Source: Aeromonas caviae (GTDB lineage: Bacteria; Pseudomonadota; Gammaproteobacteria; Enterobacterales; Aeromonadaceae). Taken from it: a stretch of 64,000 nucleotides of DNA. The stretch spans positions 68,064 through 132,063 of the forward strand of contig NZ_CDBK01000088.1 of NCBI RefSeq assembly GCF_000819785.1. Direction: 5' to 3'. Below are positions 18,500-25,882 of this stretch, one piece after another. The position numbers and the translations under genes were made by a program. Within the stretch, counting starts at the first letter, position 1. Each line of letters starts with the position of its first letter. Below the pieces are notes generated by a model. The model ran no database searches. It saw only the letters and a list, made by a program, of their open reading frames with translations, and was not told the DNA's origin.

Positions 18500-19679
18500 G
18501 TTGCAAAACCCTGAATCAGGAGAATGCAACACCCAGCGACTGACCCGAGGGGTCCAGAAATGTTCCCATAGCAAATCTGGACCACACCCAGCGACTGACC
18601 TTGGGACTGTCCGAAAATGCCCCGAGGGCAAATCTGGACACCTCCCCAGCGTCTCCCTCCACTCTCCCCTTTATTGCCTATCAACACTGTCCATCCAAGC
18701 AAGGGCAGGAGAGGGAGTTATCTATAAGTAATCTGTAGGTACTTATCCTGTAGCCCCTATGCACAGGGAAATCCGGAAGGGGGTCTGGAGGGGGCTCAAA
18801 ATCCCAATTTGGGGAAATGTGCCCCCCGAGGTCTGTCTTGGTGAGTGGCGAAAATGGTGGCGTAACAAATCCGCCAGTACCCCGAGGTCCGCCTTGCGAT
18901 ACGCCGAAAATGCCCTTGGGGCAAATCCGGCGTAGTCCCGAGGTCTATCCTTGCGTTTCCGGAAATGGGATCAGCCCAAAACCGGAAGAGGTCCCGAGGT
19001 CCATCCTTGCGTTTCCGGAAATGCCCTCGCGGCAAAAAAGGAAGAGGACCCGAGGACGACCGCGAAATGTCCCAACGGCATTTGGCGGTGCCCGAGGACG
19101 ACCTGAAGCCGTACTGGTAAAAAATCCTGAATCAGGAAAAATTACCACCCCCGAGTCCTCCATCTCCGCCGTCCCGATGGCATCCACTGAAGACCGCTCC
19201 GAAACCCGCGAGGACGCCCGTTCCTGAAGATGCTCTGGTCGGAAATCGGGAATCCCGAAAACCGACCACCCTCGAGGACGACCTGAAGACGCACCACTTA
19301 GAAAAATGCCCTTGGGACAAATTTCTAAGTCAGACCCGAGGACGGCCTGAAGATGCACTGGTTGAAAATGCGGATTCCGTAAAATCAACCACCCCCGAGG
19401 TCAGTCCCTCTGTTGTCCCGAGGATGGCCCTGCGTTTGCCTTACCGAAAATGTTAGCGCAACAAATCCGGTAGCCCCATGTGACCCTGAGCGAAAATGGC
19501 CCGAGGGCAAAACCGCTCACCCCAGCGTATGTCTGCGCGAAAATGGCCCAAGGACAAATCTGCGCACACCAAGAGTTGATGACACTGCCTTTATGGGTGT
19601 CATCAAGTATTGCGTCGCACATGCCACTTTGGTTTAATTTAAAACAATAGATGTCACAACCATAAGGAGAAGTCATCAA

Positions 19680-20450
19680 ATGACCAAAAAGCAATCACGT
19701 CTTCTGCCCGCTGGCACTGTGCTCACCACCGAGGGGAAAGACAAGATCCTGACCGGAAAGCTCCAGCGCGACATCGTGTGGTTCCTATCCGATAACTGGC
19801 AGCCCTCGATGAAAGACTTGCTCGATTTCATGCGCCGAGTACACGGGACGCCACGCCAGAACGTATACCGTACAGTGAAAGCCCTTGAGGAAAAAGGAGT
19901 GTTGCTGACAGTGCAAGGTGCGAAAGGATCGACGGAGATTTACCACGCCATTGAGGTCAGCGACGACGGGAGCTTTGTAGTACATGAAGAGGTAGAAGAA
20001 AGCTTCAGGCCCGAGAGCAAGGCCCCAGGTGGTGCCGTCGTAAGTAACCTTGATTTCGTGGCGGCAATCCGGAAAGCCTTCGACGAAAAGAACCCTTCAG
20101 CGGTATTCAAGACGCTGAAAAAGGCACGAAGCGATTCTGGCCGCTGGTTCATCGTGTCGTTTAACAAGCCGTCGCTCTTCACACTCGCAGCAAATGCCTT
20201 CCACCGTCGCGTCGATCTTCTAGGGCTGTTGATCGCCATGGAAATCAGCGGCATCTATGACTTGGTGGAGCAGGCAGCCCGTGGCGCTTGGCAGCCATTC
20301 TTCGACACCCTGAAGAAGAACAAGGTGATCAGCTACCACGACCTACCAGAAGGCCGTGTGATGGCCTGGGACGCCCGTCGCTGGGCAGTCTATAGCGCCC
20401 GTGTGATGCAGCAGCGGGAAGCGATCATTCATTCCTGGGCGACCGAGTGA
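19680..20450 (+). CDS. Winged-helix DNA-binding protein between the two hairpin blocks
   Basis: The 256-residue protein starts at an ATG with AAGGAG upstream. Residues 30-80 look like a winged helix (MKDLLDFMRRVHGTPRQNVY, RTVKALEEKGVLLTVQGA). The rest is helical, with SGRWFIVSFNKPS near 157-169, and has no motif that I recognise. It sits alone between the two blocks of hairpin repeats and about 500 bases before the capsid gene. An initiator or regulator acting on the hairpins is a reasonable inference, but nothing in the sequence proves it. Confidence 0.65.
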   Translation: MTKKQSRLLPAGTVLTTEGKDKILTGKLQRDIVWFLSDNWQPSMKDLLDFMRRVHGTPRQNVYRTVKALEEKGVLLTVQGAKGSTEIYHAIEVSDDGSFVVHEEVEESFRPESKAPGGAVVSNLDFVAAIRKAFDEKNPSAVFKTLKKARSDSGRWFIVSFNKPSLFTLAANAFHRRVDLLGLLIAMEISGIYDLVEQAARGAWQPFFDTLKKNKVISYHDLPEGRVMAWDARRWAVYSARVMQQREAIIHSWATE

Positions 20451-20461
20451 TTAACAGAGGG

Positions 20462-20498
20462 GCCCGAAAAGAGAGCTTGTCTTTTGGGGACCACCAGC
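20462..20498 (+). terminator. Hairpin after the winged-helix gene
   Basis: CCCGAAAAGA pairs with TCTTTTGGGG around GAGCTTG a few bases after the stop codon. It lacks a long T tract, so it may act as a terminator or only protect the 3' end. Confidence 0.4.
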
Positions 20499-20525
20499 GT
20501 CAGACCCGAGGATGTCCTTGCTAAC

Positions 20526-20753
20526 TACTCCAAAAATCGGGATTCCCGAGAAATGGAGTACCCAGTGCCACCCAGCCGAAAATGCCCTCGGGGCAAAAAT
20601 CGGCACCTTCTGCATCCCCAGCCCGAAAATGCGGATTCCGTAAAATCGGGCACCCTCTCTCTCCCCCTGTCCGTAAATCGGGAATCCCGAAATCCGGTAG
20701 CCCCGCCCCCAGCGTCCCCCTGTAAGGAAATGCGGAATCCGCAGAATCGTACA
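20526..20753. repeat. Hairpin array, right block (5 units)
   Basis: Units start at 20526, 20575, 20621, 20671 and 20721, with the same design as the left block. Inner 13-mers are TCGGGATTCCCGA, TGCCCTCGGGGCA, TGCGGATTCCGTA, TCGGGAATCCCGA and TGCGGAATCCGCA. Outer stems are TACTCCA/TGGAGTA, GCCGA/TCGGC and GCCCG/CGGGC. The last two have shorter, imperfect outer stems. The block ends 29 bases before promoter candidate c. Confidence 0.82.
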
Positions 20754-20781
20754 CCCTCTCGATCCCCTCTCGCCTCCCTCC

Positions 20782-20804
20782 GGATTTCCCTGACCTAAGA
20801 ACGT
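20782..20804 (+). promoter_or_regulatory. T7/T3-like phage promoter candidate (c), before the capsid gene
   Basis: GGATTTCCCTGACCTAAGAA, with the core CCCTGACCTAAG against T3 CCCTCACTAAAG. The position, about 145 bases before the capsid start, mirrors the gene 10 promoter of T7. Confidence 0.6.
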
Positions 20805-20839
20805 AGGAAGACGCTCAAAAGTGCGCAATTCAAGGACCA

Positions 20840-20876
20840 GCCCGTGGGGAAACCTGCGGGCTCCCTTTTTCTACGT
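20840..20876 (+). terminator. Hairpin with T run in the capsid leader
   Basis: AGCCCG / CGGGCT around an inner GG..CC helix, followed by CCCTTTTTCT. It lies between promoter c and the capsid ATG. Host polymerase might stop here while a T7-type enzyme reads on (inference). Confidence 0.45.
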
Positions 20877-20943
20877 CCTGACTCCCTTTCCCTTTTTCTC
20901 TTTGGCCGAAGGGCCATCCACCTATCAACAAGGAAAAACAACT

Positions 20944-22029
20944 ATGTCTGCTTACGGCACTTTCCCGACTTTTCAAAACGTAACCCATCTAGGTCAGAAC
21001 AACGGTCAAGGCGATACCCGAGCCCTCTTCATGAAGCTGTTCGCTGGTGAAGTCCTGACGATGTTCCGCAATCAATGCGTCTCCTTGGGCACCACCCGAG
21101 TGATGACCCTGAAGGGCGGCAAAGCATTCGATTTCCCTGTACTTGGCATGAGCCACAATGCGAAGTACCACAAGCCCGGCGAACTGATCCGAGCTGGCGG
21201 CATCAAGAACGTCCTGCGCACTGTCACCGTCGATGACGTCGCCGTGGCTGCTGTGTTCGTGGCAGAACAAGACGAAGACCTGAGCAGCTTTGAGGTTCGA
21301 TCTCACTATGCCCGTGAGCTGGCCTATGAGCTGTCGAACATGATCGACAAGAACGTCTTCCGGACCATCGCAAACGCTGCCTTCATTACCAACAAAGAGC
21401 TGGCTATCGCTCGCTTCGGTGAGAACGGCGTACTGGAGGACGAGACCTTCACCGACAACATTACCCTGCGAGCAACCGATGCGGCAGGCCGTCCGATGAC
21501 CCGTGGTCAGCAAATCGTGGACGCCATCTTCCGTGCCCGTACCGAGTTCCGTAAGGCAAGCGTCCCAGGTATCCCTGTGTGTGTCCTGAAGCCGGACGAC
21601 TACGAGGCCCTGACCAATGCAGCAGGCGACCTTGGCAACATGGCATGGCTGGATAAACGCTTCTTGGGTCAGACTGGCGAGGACAAGTCCAACGGTAACG
21701 CTGACACCGGCCTTCGCATTGCCGGTATGAAGATCTTCGAGTCCAACAACCTGCCGGACCAAGACGAAAGCAACGGACTGATCGGCTCACCGGAACCCCT
21801 GAGCGTGGAAGAAGGTGGCTCTGGCCGTACCGCTGCGTACCGTGGGAACTTCTCCAAGCTGCTGGGCTTGGTCTACACGAAGGACTGCGCGGCTACCGTG
21901 AAGGTACGCGACATTGCGACCAAGTGGGTCCCCGAGCCCCTGCGCGTCGGTAACACCGTGCTGGCTAAGATGTTCGTCGGTCACAACATCCTGCGTCCGG
22001 CCTGTGCGGTCGCTCTGCTGGAAGCGTAA
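20944..22029 (+). CDS. T7-like major capsid protein (gp10 family)
   Basis: The 361-residue protein (T7 gp10A has about 345) aligns with gp10 along its length. In the N-terminus it has GDTRALFMKLFAGEVLTMF and GKAFDFPVLG, matching gp10 GDKLALFLKVFGGEVLTAF and GKSAQFPVLG. In the middle it has VRSHYARELAYEL, matching VRSEYTSQLGESL. At the C-terminus VKVRDIA and MFVGHNILRPA match VKLRDLA and YAMGHGGLRPE. These proteins form the HK97-fold shell of T7-like podoviruses. The ATG at 20944 has AAGGA nine bases upstream. The gene is flanked by T7-like promoter sequences and followed by a strong terminator, as gene 10 is in T7. No other head, portal or tail gene accompanies it. Confidence 0.93.
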   Translation: MSAYGTFPTFQNVTHLGQNNGQGDTRALFMKLFAGEVLTMFRNQCVSLGTTRVMTLKGGKAFDFPVLGMSHNAKYHKPGELIRAGGIKNVLRTVTVDDVAVAAVFVAEQDEDLSSFEVRSHYARELAYELSNMIDKNVFRTIANAAFITNKELAIARFGENGVLEDETFTDNITLRATDAAGRPMTRGQQIVDAIFRARTEFRKASVPGIPVCVLKPDDYEALTNAAGDLGNMAWLDKRFLGQTGEDKSNGNADTGLRIAGMKIFESNNLPDQDESNGLIGSPEPLSVEEGGSGRTAAYRGNFSKLLGLVYTKDCAATVKVRDIATKWVPEPLRVGNTVLAKMFVGHNILRPACAVALLEA

Positions 22030-22031
22030 GG

Positions 22032-22054
22032 GGATTTCCCTGACCAAAGGATGG
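22032..22054 (+). promoter_or_regulatory. T7/T3-like phage promoter candidate (d)
   Basis: GGATTTCCCTGACCAAAGGA is the best match to the T3 promoter core (CCCTCACTAAAGGG): only two differences up to the initiating G. It begins three bases after the capsid stop codon and precedes the five-gene unit at 22235-24609. Confidence 0.65.
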
Positions 22055-22130
22055 AGAGAGGTTCCTGTCAGGGTCCTCTCTTCCTCTGCTGCCTTACTCG
22101 AAACCGATGGTCATGGTTGTGTTTCCTTAG

Positions 22131-22187
22131 ACCCCCATGCGTAGCTCCTGTGTTCTTCACGGGGGCTGCCCTTGGGGGTTCTTTTTT
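22131..22187 (+). terminator. Strong terminator downstream of the capsid gene
   Basis: ACCCCC / GGGGGT outer stem, inner eight-base stem GTAGCTCC / GGGGGCTGC (two wobble pairs), followed by TCTTTTTT. T7 has its terminator T-phi at the equivalent place after gene 10. Confidence 0.8.
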
Positions 22188-22234
22188 GAATAACGTTACT
22201 CTGACCTATTACTTCCCAACTTCAAGGAGACCTT

Positions 22235-22459
22235 ATGTCTACTCAAACTCAACACCCGAATCTGCAACGAAAGAAGCCGCAAGCCCGTACCACTGCAATC
22301 CTGTGGGAAGACGTTATCCCGAAGGCTGACGCTCTGACCCTCCACTTCTCCAAACAGGCAGGCTTTGCCCTGACCCGCACCCAGATGCTCAACGCACTGG
22401 TTAACCGCGAGTTCGACAAGCTGCGCTCTCAAGGTGAACTGGCTGGGGAGGTGCAGTGA
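22235..22459 (+). CDS. Small unknown protein, first gene of the post-capsid operon
   Basis: The 74-residue protein MSTQTQHPNLQRKKPQARTT... has a basic N-terminus and a helical C-terminus (TRTQMLNALVNREFDKLRSQ). AAGGAG precedes the ATG. Its stop overlaps the next start (TGATG). Shape and charge suggest a small nucleic-acid-binding protein, but no family is recognised. Confidence 0.6.
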   Translation: MSTQTQHPNLQRKKPQARTTAILWEDVIPKADALTLHFSKQAGFALTRTQMLNALVNREFDKLRSQGELAGEVQ

Positions 22460-23043
22460 TGGACTACCAGACCGCCGACTACGGCTTCAGCGTGGAGACC
22501 TGCGACCTGCCCTCCTACTCCAGCGGCGTGAACGACCAAGGGGAAGCCCTCTATGAACTGGATGGGATCGAAATGACCAAGGCACAGGCCGAGGACTTCA
22601 AGGACTACTTCTTCGACGACGAGGACGATCACGCGCTCTCCCAGGACAACGACACCGAGTCCCTACCGGACGCCATTCTTTCAGGCTTGAACGCTGTGAA
22701 TGACGCGCTGGGAGGCGGTGGAGTCGCTGAGTTCTACGCTGACGAGCTGCTGGGTCTAGGCGAAAGCCGAATGGACTCTGTGGTCTCTTCTTCCGGTATG
22801 AGTCGGGAGGAAATCCAGTCCCATGCAACAGCGGTAATGATCGACATGGCCGCACAGGTAGGAATGCCCAGCGACTACCTGATGAACGAGCTTCAGAACG
22901 ACATCAACCGCGTCCGCTCGTTTAACTCCCAGTCTGGCTTGAAGCTGCTGCGAGAGGCTATCGCTGACGGTATCGCTGGGGAATACGACTCCGCGATGAC
23001 CAAATGGGATCGCCTGCGTCGCGCCCTGCAATCCGTCAAATAA
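22459..23043 (+). CDS. Acidic unknown protein next to the capsid gene
   Basis: The 194-residue protein has a very acidic segment (FFDDEDDHALSQDND near residues 50-65) and a helical C-terminal half. A GGGAGG motif lies upstream and the ATG overlaps the previous stop. In T7 the acidic scaffolding protein gp9 is coded beside gp10, so a scaffold or capsid-size factor is a possible role. I see no clear gp9 sequence match, so this rests on acidity and position only. Confidence 0.6.
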   Translation: MDYQTADYGFSVETCDLPSYSSGVNDQGEALYELDGIEMTKAQAEDFKDYFFDDEDDHALSQDNDTESLPDAILSGLNAVNDALGGGGVAEFYADELLGLGESRMDSVVSSSGMSREEIQSHATAVMIDMAAQVGMPSDYLMNELQNDINRVRSFNSQSGLKLLREAIADGIAGEYDSAMTKWDRLRRALQSVK

Positions 23044-23153
23044 CCCACTTTCTCTAACCCCTAGTTACCCCATACCACAGCCATCCGGAAAGCCTCTGCG
23101 GCCTTCTGGAGGGGCCACTGTGCCCGTCTCAACACACACATAAGGAAACCGAC

Positions 23154-23657
23154 ATGAACAAAATCACCATTGCTGACCTGTCCGAAGAACTGCTGGACGT
23201 AATCAACGGCCAACGCGCCCTTATCAACGAACTGGCCGAACGTGCAGGGCTGACCTCTGCGCAAGTCCAAACGATTCAGATGGACGCCTCCCAACGACAC
23301 CAGCGAGCCAAAGTGGCAGCAGCAAAGGCCAAGGCCAACCGTGAAGCCTACGAAGAAGACTCCCGCCAGATGGCCGCTTGGGTCTACGCCACCCGCTTCG
23401 ACTTCAACAATGCGAAGGAATGGGGCAAAGCAGCAGCGACCGAGTGGCTGGTTATCTGTGACCGTAGCGGCTCCGAGCATGGCCGTGATCACACCTTTAA
23501 GTACCACGAGCCGACCCAAGACGAACTGCTGGAAGCCCTGAAGGATCTGGGGCGGTGGAGTCGTGCGACTGAAGAACACAACAAGGACCGCCGCGAACAT
23601 GCCCAGCGGACCCTTCCGAAGGTCAAGGCCAAGCTGGCCGCCCTGCTGACCGCTTAA
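23154..23657 (+). CDS. Helical unknown protein
   Basis: The 167-residue protein starts after a TAAGGA ribosome-binding site. It has a predicted coiled region at about residues 1-75 (AERAGLTSAQVQTIQMDASQ and an Ala/Lys-rich helix), then WVYATRFDFNNAKEWGK near 78-94, and a charged C-terminus. No family recognised. It lies in the same direction as the capsid gene and probably shares its transcript from promoter d. Confidence 0.6.
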   Translation: MNKITIADLSEELLDVINGQRALINELAERAGLTSAQVQTIQMDASQRHQRAKVAAAKAKANREAYEEDSRQMAAWVYATRFDFNNAKEWGKAAATEWLVICDRSGSEHGRDHTFKYHEPTQDELLEALKDLGRWSRATEEHNKDRREHAQRTLPKVKAKLAALLTA

Positions 23658-23714
23658 TGCAACCCACAGGGGAGGCCCAGCGTCTCCCCTGCTCTACCGA
23701 AGGAACCTATCAAC

Positions 23715-23927
23715 ATGACCGCTAATGAAACCTTTCTTGTCCATCCCAGCGACTTCGTGAAGCGCCTTCAAGCCTTCGCCACTCTGAGCCTTGGCCGCCG
23801 TCCGTCTACTGGTCAGGTGCAGAACGCAATCAACCGGTACGTCATGCAATCCCACGGGACAGACCAAGAGTCGATGCTTGCGCTTGTCCGTGAGCTGTTC
23901 CCGACAGCCGAACAGGAGGCCGCCTGA
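23715..23927 (+). CDS. Small unknown protein
   Basis: The 70-residue protein MTANETFLVHPSDFVKRLQ... has GAAGGA before the ATG. Its TGA overlaps the next start by one base, so it is coupled to the following two genes. The fold seems helical. No family recognised. Confidence 0.55.
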   Translation: MTANETFLVHPSDFVKRLQAFATLSLGRRPSTGQVQNAINRYVMQSHGTDQESMLALVRELFPTAEQEAA

Positions 23928-24142
23928 TGATCACCAAACGCAAGATCACCATTGAGGACTGGAGCCACATACGCAAAGCCAAAGTCCGTCATGCCCTCTT
24001 CTGCGTGGCCTATCGGAGGCTCCAAGGGGACAGTTTCAGGACTGCCTGTCGGACTACCGCAAAGCGTCTGAAGCTCCATGAACCGACCCTGCGTCTTCTC
24101 GCAAGGCGTTACATCAAGACCACCGGAGACAACACCAAATGA
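23927..24142 (+). CDS. Small basic protein with HTH-like helices
   Basis: The 71-residue protein is strongly basic, with FRTACRTTAKRLKLHEPTLR near residues 37-56 resembling a helix-turn-helix. It is coupled on both sides: a one-base overlap upstream and a four-base ATGA overlap with the RNase HI gene. A DNA-binding role is likely but not proven. Confidence 0.55.
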   Translation: MITKRKITIEDWSHIRKAKVRHALFCVAYRRLQGDSFRTACRTTAKRLKLHEPTLRLLARRYIKTTGDNTK

Positions 24143-24609
24143 CCCAACCGTACACCTACACACTCGCCACTGATGGCGCTTGCAACACCAACCACACCAA
24201 AGCGTCAGTCCGTGTGGCTGGCTGGGGCTTCCTTGCTGTCCGTAGCGATGGCCGCAAAGTTGAACGCTGCGGCTACTGCGTGGGCGCTGGGGAGTCCAAC
24301 CAGACCGGAGAACTGGAAGCAGTCATTCAAGGGCTGTCACTCCTTAAACCTGGCTCTGTCGTCGAGGTCCTGACGGACTCCGCCTATGTGATCAATGGGG
24401 CGACCCAGTGGTTAGCCGGATGGAAGGCGAAGGGCTGGAAGAGGGCCGACAACAAGCCAGTCCAGAACAGGGACCGCTGGGAACAGTTGGATGACCTGCT
24501 GAACACCCGCCAAGTGACCTTCAAGAAAGTGAAGGGACACAGCGGCCACCCGATGAACGAACGAGCGGATCAACTGGCCGTGACCGGTATGAATCGCGCT
24601 GGAATGTAA
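24139..24609 (+). CDS. rnhA: Ribonuclease HI
   Basis: The 156-residue protein has the family motifs in order: YTLATDGACNTN (first Asp), ETGELE-type helix (TGELEAVIQGL, catalytic Glu), LTDSAYVINGATQW (Asp), and KVKGHSGHPMNERADQLA (His and final Asp). It degrades RNA in RNA:DNA hybrids. In a mobile element without a DNA polymerase it probably helps replication from RNA primers or removes R-loops made during transcription of the hairpin-rich region. That role is inference. It is the last gene of the tightly overlapping small-gene unit. Confidence 0.93.
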   Translation: MTQPYTYTLATDGACNTNHTKASVRVAGWGFLAVRSDGRKVERCGYCVGAGESNQTGELEAVIQGLSLLKPGSVVEVLTDSAYVINGATQWLAGWKAKGWKRADNKPVQNRDRWEQLDDLLNTRQVTFKKVKGHSGHPMNERADQLAVTGMNRAGM

Positions 24610-24651
24610 AACCGATCAACACACTCAACTATGTGCACTCCTACGTGAAAT

Positions 24652-24693
24652 TTCAGGAAGAGACAGGGGGATTGACCCCGAGATTTCACGCAG
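24652..24693 (+). other. Two-part hairpin after rnhA
   Basis: Outer stem CGTGAAAT / ATTTCACG with an inner GGGG / CCCC helix separated by unpaired A-rich sequence. The design (outer stem, internal loop, inner stem) recalls the array units but is larger. It lies just before promoter candidate e. Confidence 0.5.
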
Positions 24694-24711
24694 CGATGCC
24701 TCCCCAAGGTC

Positions 24712-24734
24712 ACTTCTCCCTGACCTAAGCAATA
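24712..24734 (+). promoter_or_regulatory. T7/T3-like phage promoter candidate (e)
   Basis: ACTTCTCCCTGACCTAAGCA, with core CCCTGACCTAAG identical to candidate c. It precedes the KilA-N gene by about 150 bases. Confidence 0.58.
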
Positions 24735-24880
24735 CATCCGGTCACTCCCCGACCGTCAATCAACCAATTGCGTCTTTATGTCGTGCTTCTTCTGCTGCTC
24801 CAGCTTGCCTATGGGTTAAGCGATTGGGGGCTTGCTGGAGGGGGAACGGCATGAGAGGCACAACATAAGGAACCCATTCA

Positions 24881-25606
24881 ATGAAACAAGTCGAATCTAT
24901 CTCCCTGCACTTCATGGGCAACACGGTGACCGTCAACCAGAAGGACGGCTTGTTCTGTCTCAACGACCTGCACCGTGCGTACACTGGTGGTATGAGCCGT
25001 AAACAGAAGCCGCACGACTGGTGCAAAGGGATTCTTAATGGCGAGAAAAGTCGCCATTACAATTTGACCACCTTCAAGGGCAAGCACGGCGGCACCTATG
25101 CGAATGAGCAAGGGGTCTATGCCTACGCTTCATGGCTAGACGATGATTTCCACAACGCTGTCCTCCAGACCTTCTCCTCTGCTGCCCGTGGTGATGCTGA
25201 AGGGGCTGTGAAGATCGCTCAATCCTCTGTCACTCTGACATGGCGTGAAACCCTTCGTGAAGGCAATAAGGCTTTCTGTCACGCTATCTACACTGCACAA
25301 AAAGAAGGGAACGTGAAAGGCAACCTGAACCACGTCATGGCTAACATACAGTCTCTTGTCTGCAAGGCAGTGACTGGTCTGGACGGTACGGCATTCAAGA
25401 AGCGCTATGGTATGTCCGCGCGTGACTTCTTGGTGTCTCAAGATGATGGCAAGCGGCTTGGAGTGATGGCCCGCATTGAAGGCAAGGTGGAAGCGCTGCT
25501 GGAAGCGGGGATGGACTACATGATGATCAAAACAGCCCTTGCTAAAGATGTTATGAAGGCAATCGAAAGCTGGAAGTATGATGATCTTACTGTAAGCAAT
25601 GGATGA
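24881..25606 (+). CDS. KilA-N domain protein
   Basis: The 241-residue protein has an N-terminal KilA-N domain (residues 1-95). Recognisable parts are FCLNDLHRAYTGG near 24-36, the Trp in DWCKGIL, GKHGGTYANEQGVYAYASWL near 68-87, and FHNAVLQTF near 92-100. KilA-N domains bind DNA and occur in phage antirepressors and regulators. The C-terminal 120 residues are helical with no motif known to me. AAGGA lies upstream, and a hairpin-containing leader follows promoter candidate e. Confidence 0.85.
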   Translation: MKQVESISLHFMGNTVTVNQKDGLFCLNDLHRAYTGGMSRKQKPHDWCKGILNGEKSRHYNLTTFKGKHGGTYANEQGVYAYASWLDDDFHNAVLQTFSSAARGDAEGAVKIAQSSVTLTWRETLREGNKAFCHAIYTAQKEGNVKGNLNHVMANIQSLVCKAVTGLDGTAFKKRYGMSARDFLVSQDDGKRLGVMARIEGKVEALLEAGMDYMMIKTALAKDVMKAIESWKYDDLTVSNG

Positions 25607-25718
25607 TGAGTGGCCAATGCAAGCGATTAGTGTTAATCAGCATGATTAACTCATTCTCGATGAGTGAACCGCGAAGATGATTACTCCATTGAATTTTGTC
25701 ACTCAAGCTATTCATGAG

Positions 25719-25748
25719 AAAAAGGGAACCTTGCGGTTCCCTCTTCAT
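25719..25748. terminator. Terminator between converging genes
   Basis: AGGGAACC / GGTTCCCT with loop TTGC, flanked by A-rich and TCTTC sequences. It lies between the KilA-N gene and the small minus-strand gene. Confidence 0.7.
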
Positions 25749-25750
25749 CA

Positions 25751-25882
25751 TTACTTGCCGCCGATCTTAAACCGGAAACATTCTGCCGTCTTAGGGTATA
25801 CATACTCACCACTGCGCCAATGCTTGAAGCGCTTGCAGTAGACGTAGCCATCTTCTACGTAAGGGTATGTTTTATCGCTCAT
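25751..25882 (-). CDS. Very small aromatic-rich protein (43 residues)
   Basis: The product MSDKTYPYVEDGYVYCKRFK... is rich in Tyr, Lys and Arg and ends KIGGK. GAGGA lies eight bases upstream of the ATG and the gene ends right at a terminator, both of which argue that it is real. It was found by reading the minus strand and is shorter than the usual 60-residue cut-off. No family recognised. Confidence 0.6.
   Translation of the reverse strand: MSDKTYPYVEDGYVYCKRFKHWRSGEYVYPKTAECFRFKIGGK

Larger units (their letters stand above)
18053..19566. repeat. Hairpin array, left block (17 units)
   Basis: Units start at 18053, 18500, 18551, 18608, 18790, 18846, 18900, 18957, 19012, 19059, 19115, 19236, 19296, 19359, 19442, 19487 and 19534, mostly 45-63 bases apart. 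Each has a 4- to 9-bp outer stem whose sequence differs from unit to unit but pairs with itself (e.g. ACTTAGAAA/TTTCTAAGT, TGGTCGG/CCGACCA, ACGCCG/CGGCGT), then three or four A, a 13-nt inner palindrome beginning T and ending A (TGCCCTTGGGGCA, TCGGGAATCCCGA, TCCTGAATCAGGA, TGCGGATTCCGTA; the unit at 18790 has 14), then AAAT or similar. Many spacers carry CCCGAGGAC or CCCGAGGTC, often followed by a CCTTGC or CCTGAAG box. No unit has a terminator T-run. I know no described repeat of this kind. Confidence 0.85.

Noticed and set aside
18053..20753. Possible CRISPR array
   Set aside because: There is no constant repeat with unique spacers of equal length, no cas genes, and the variable parts are self-complementary stems.
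18053..20753. Integron attC sites
   Set aside because: The units lack the conserved GTTRRRY core and no integron integrase or cassette genes are present.
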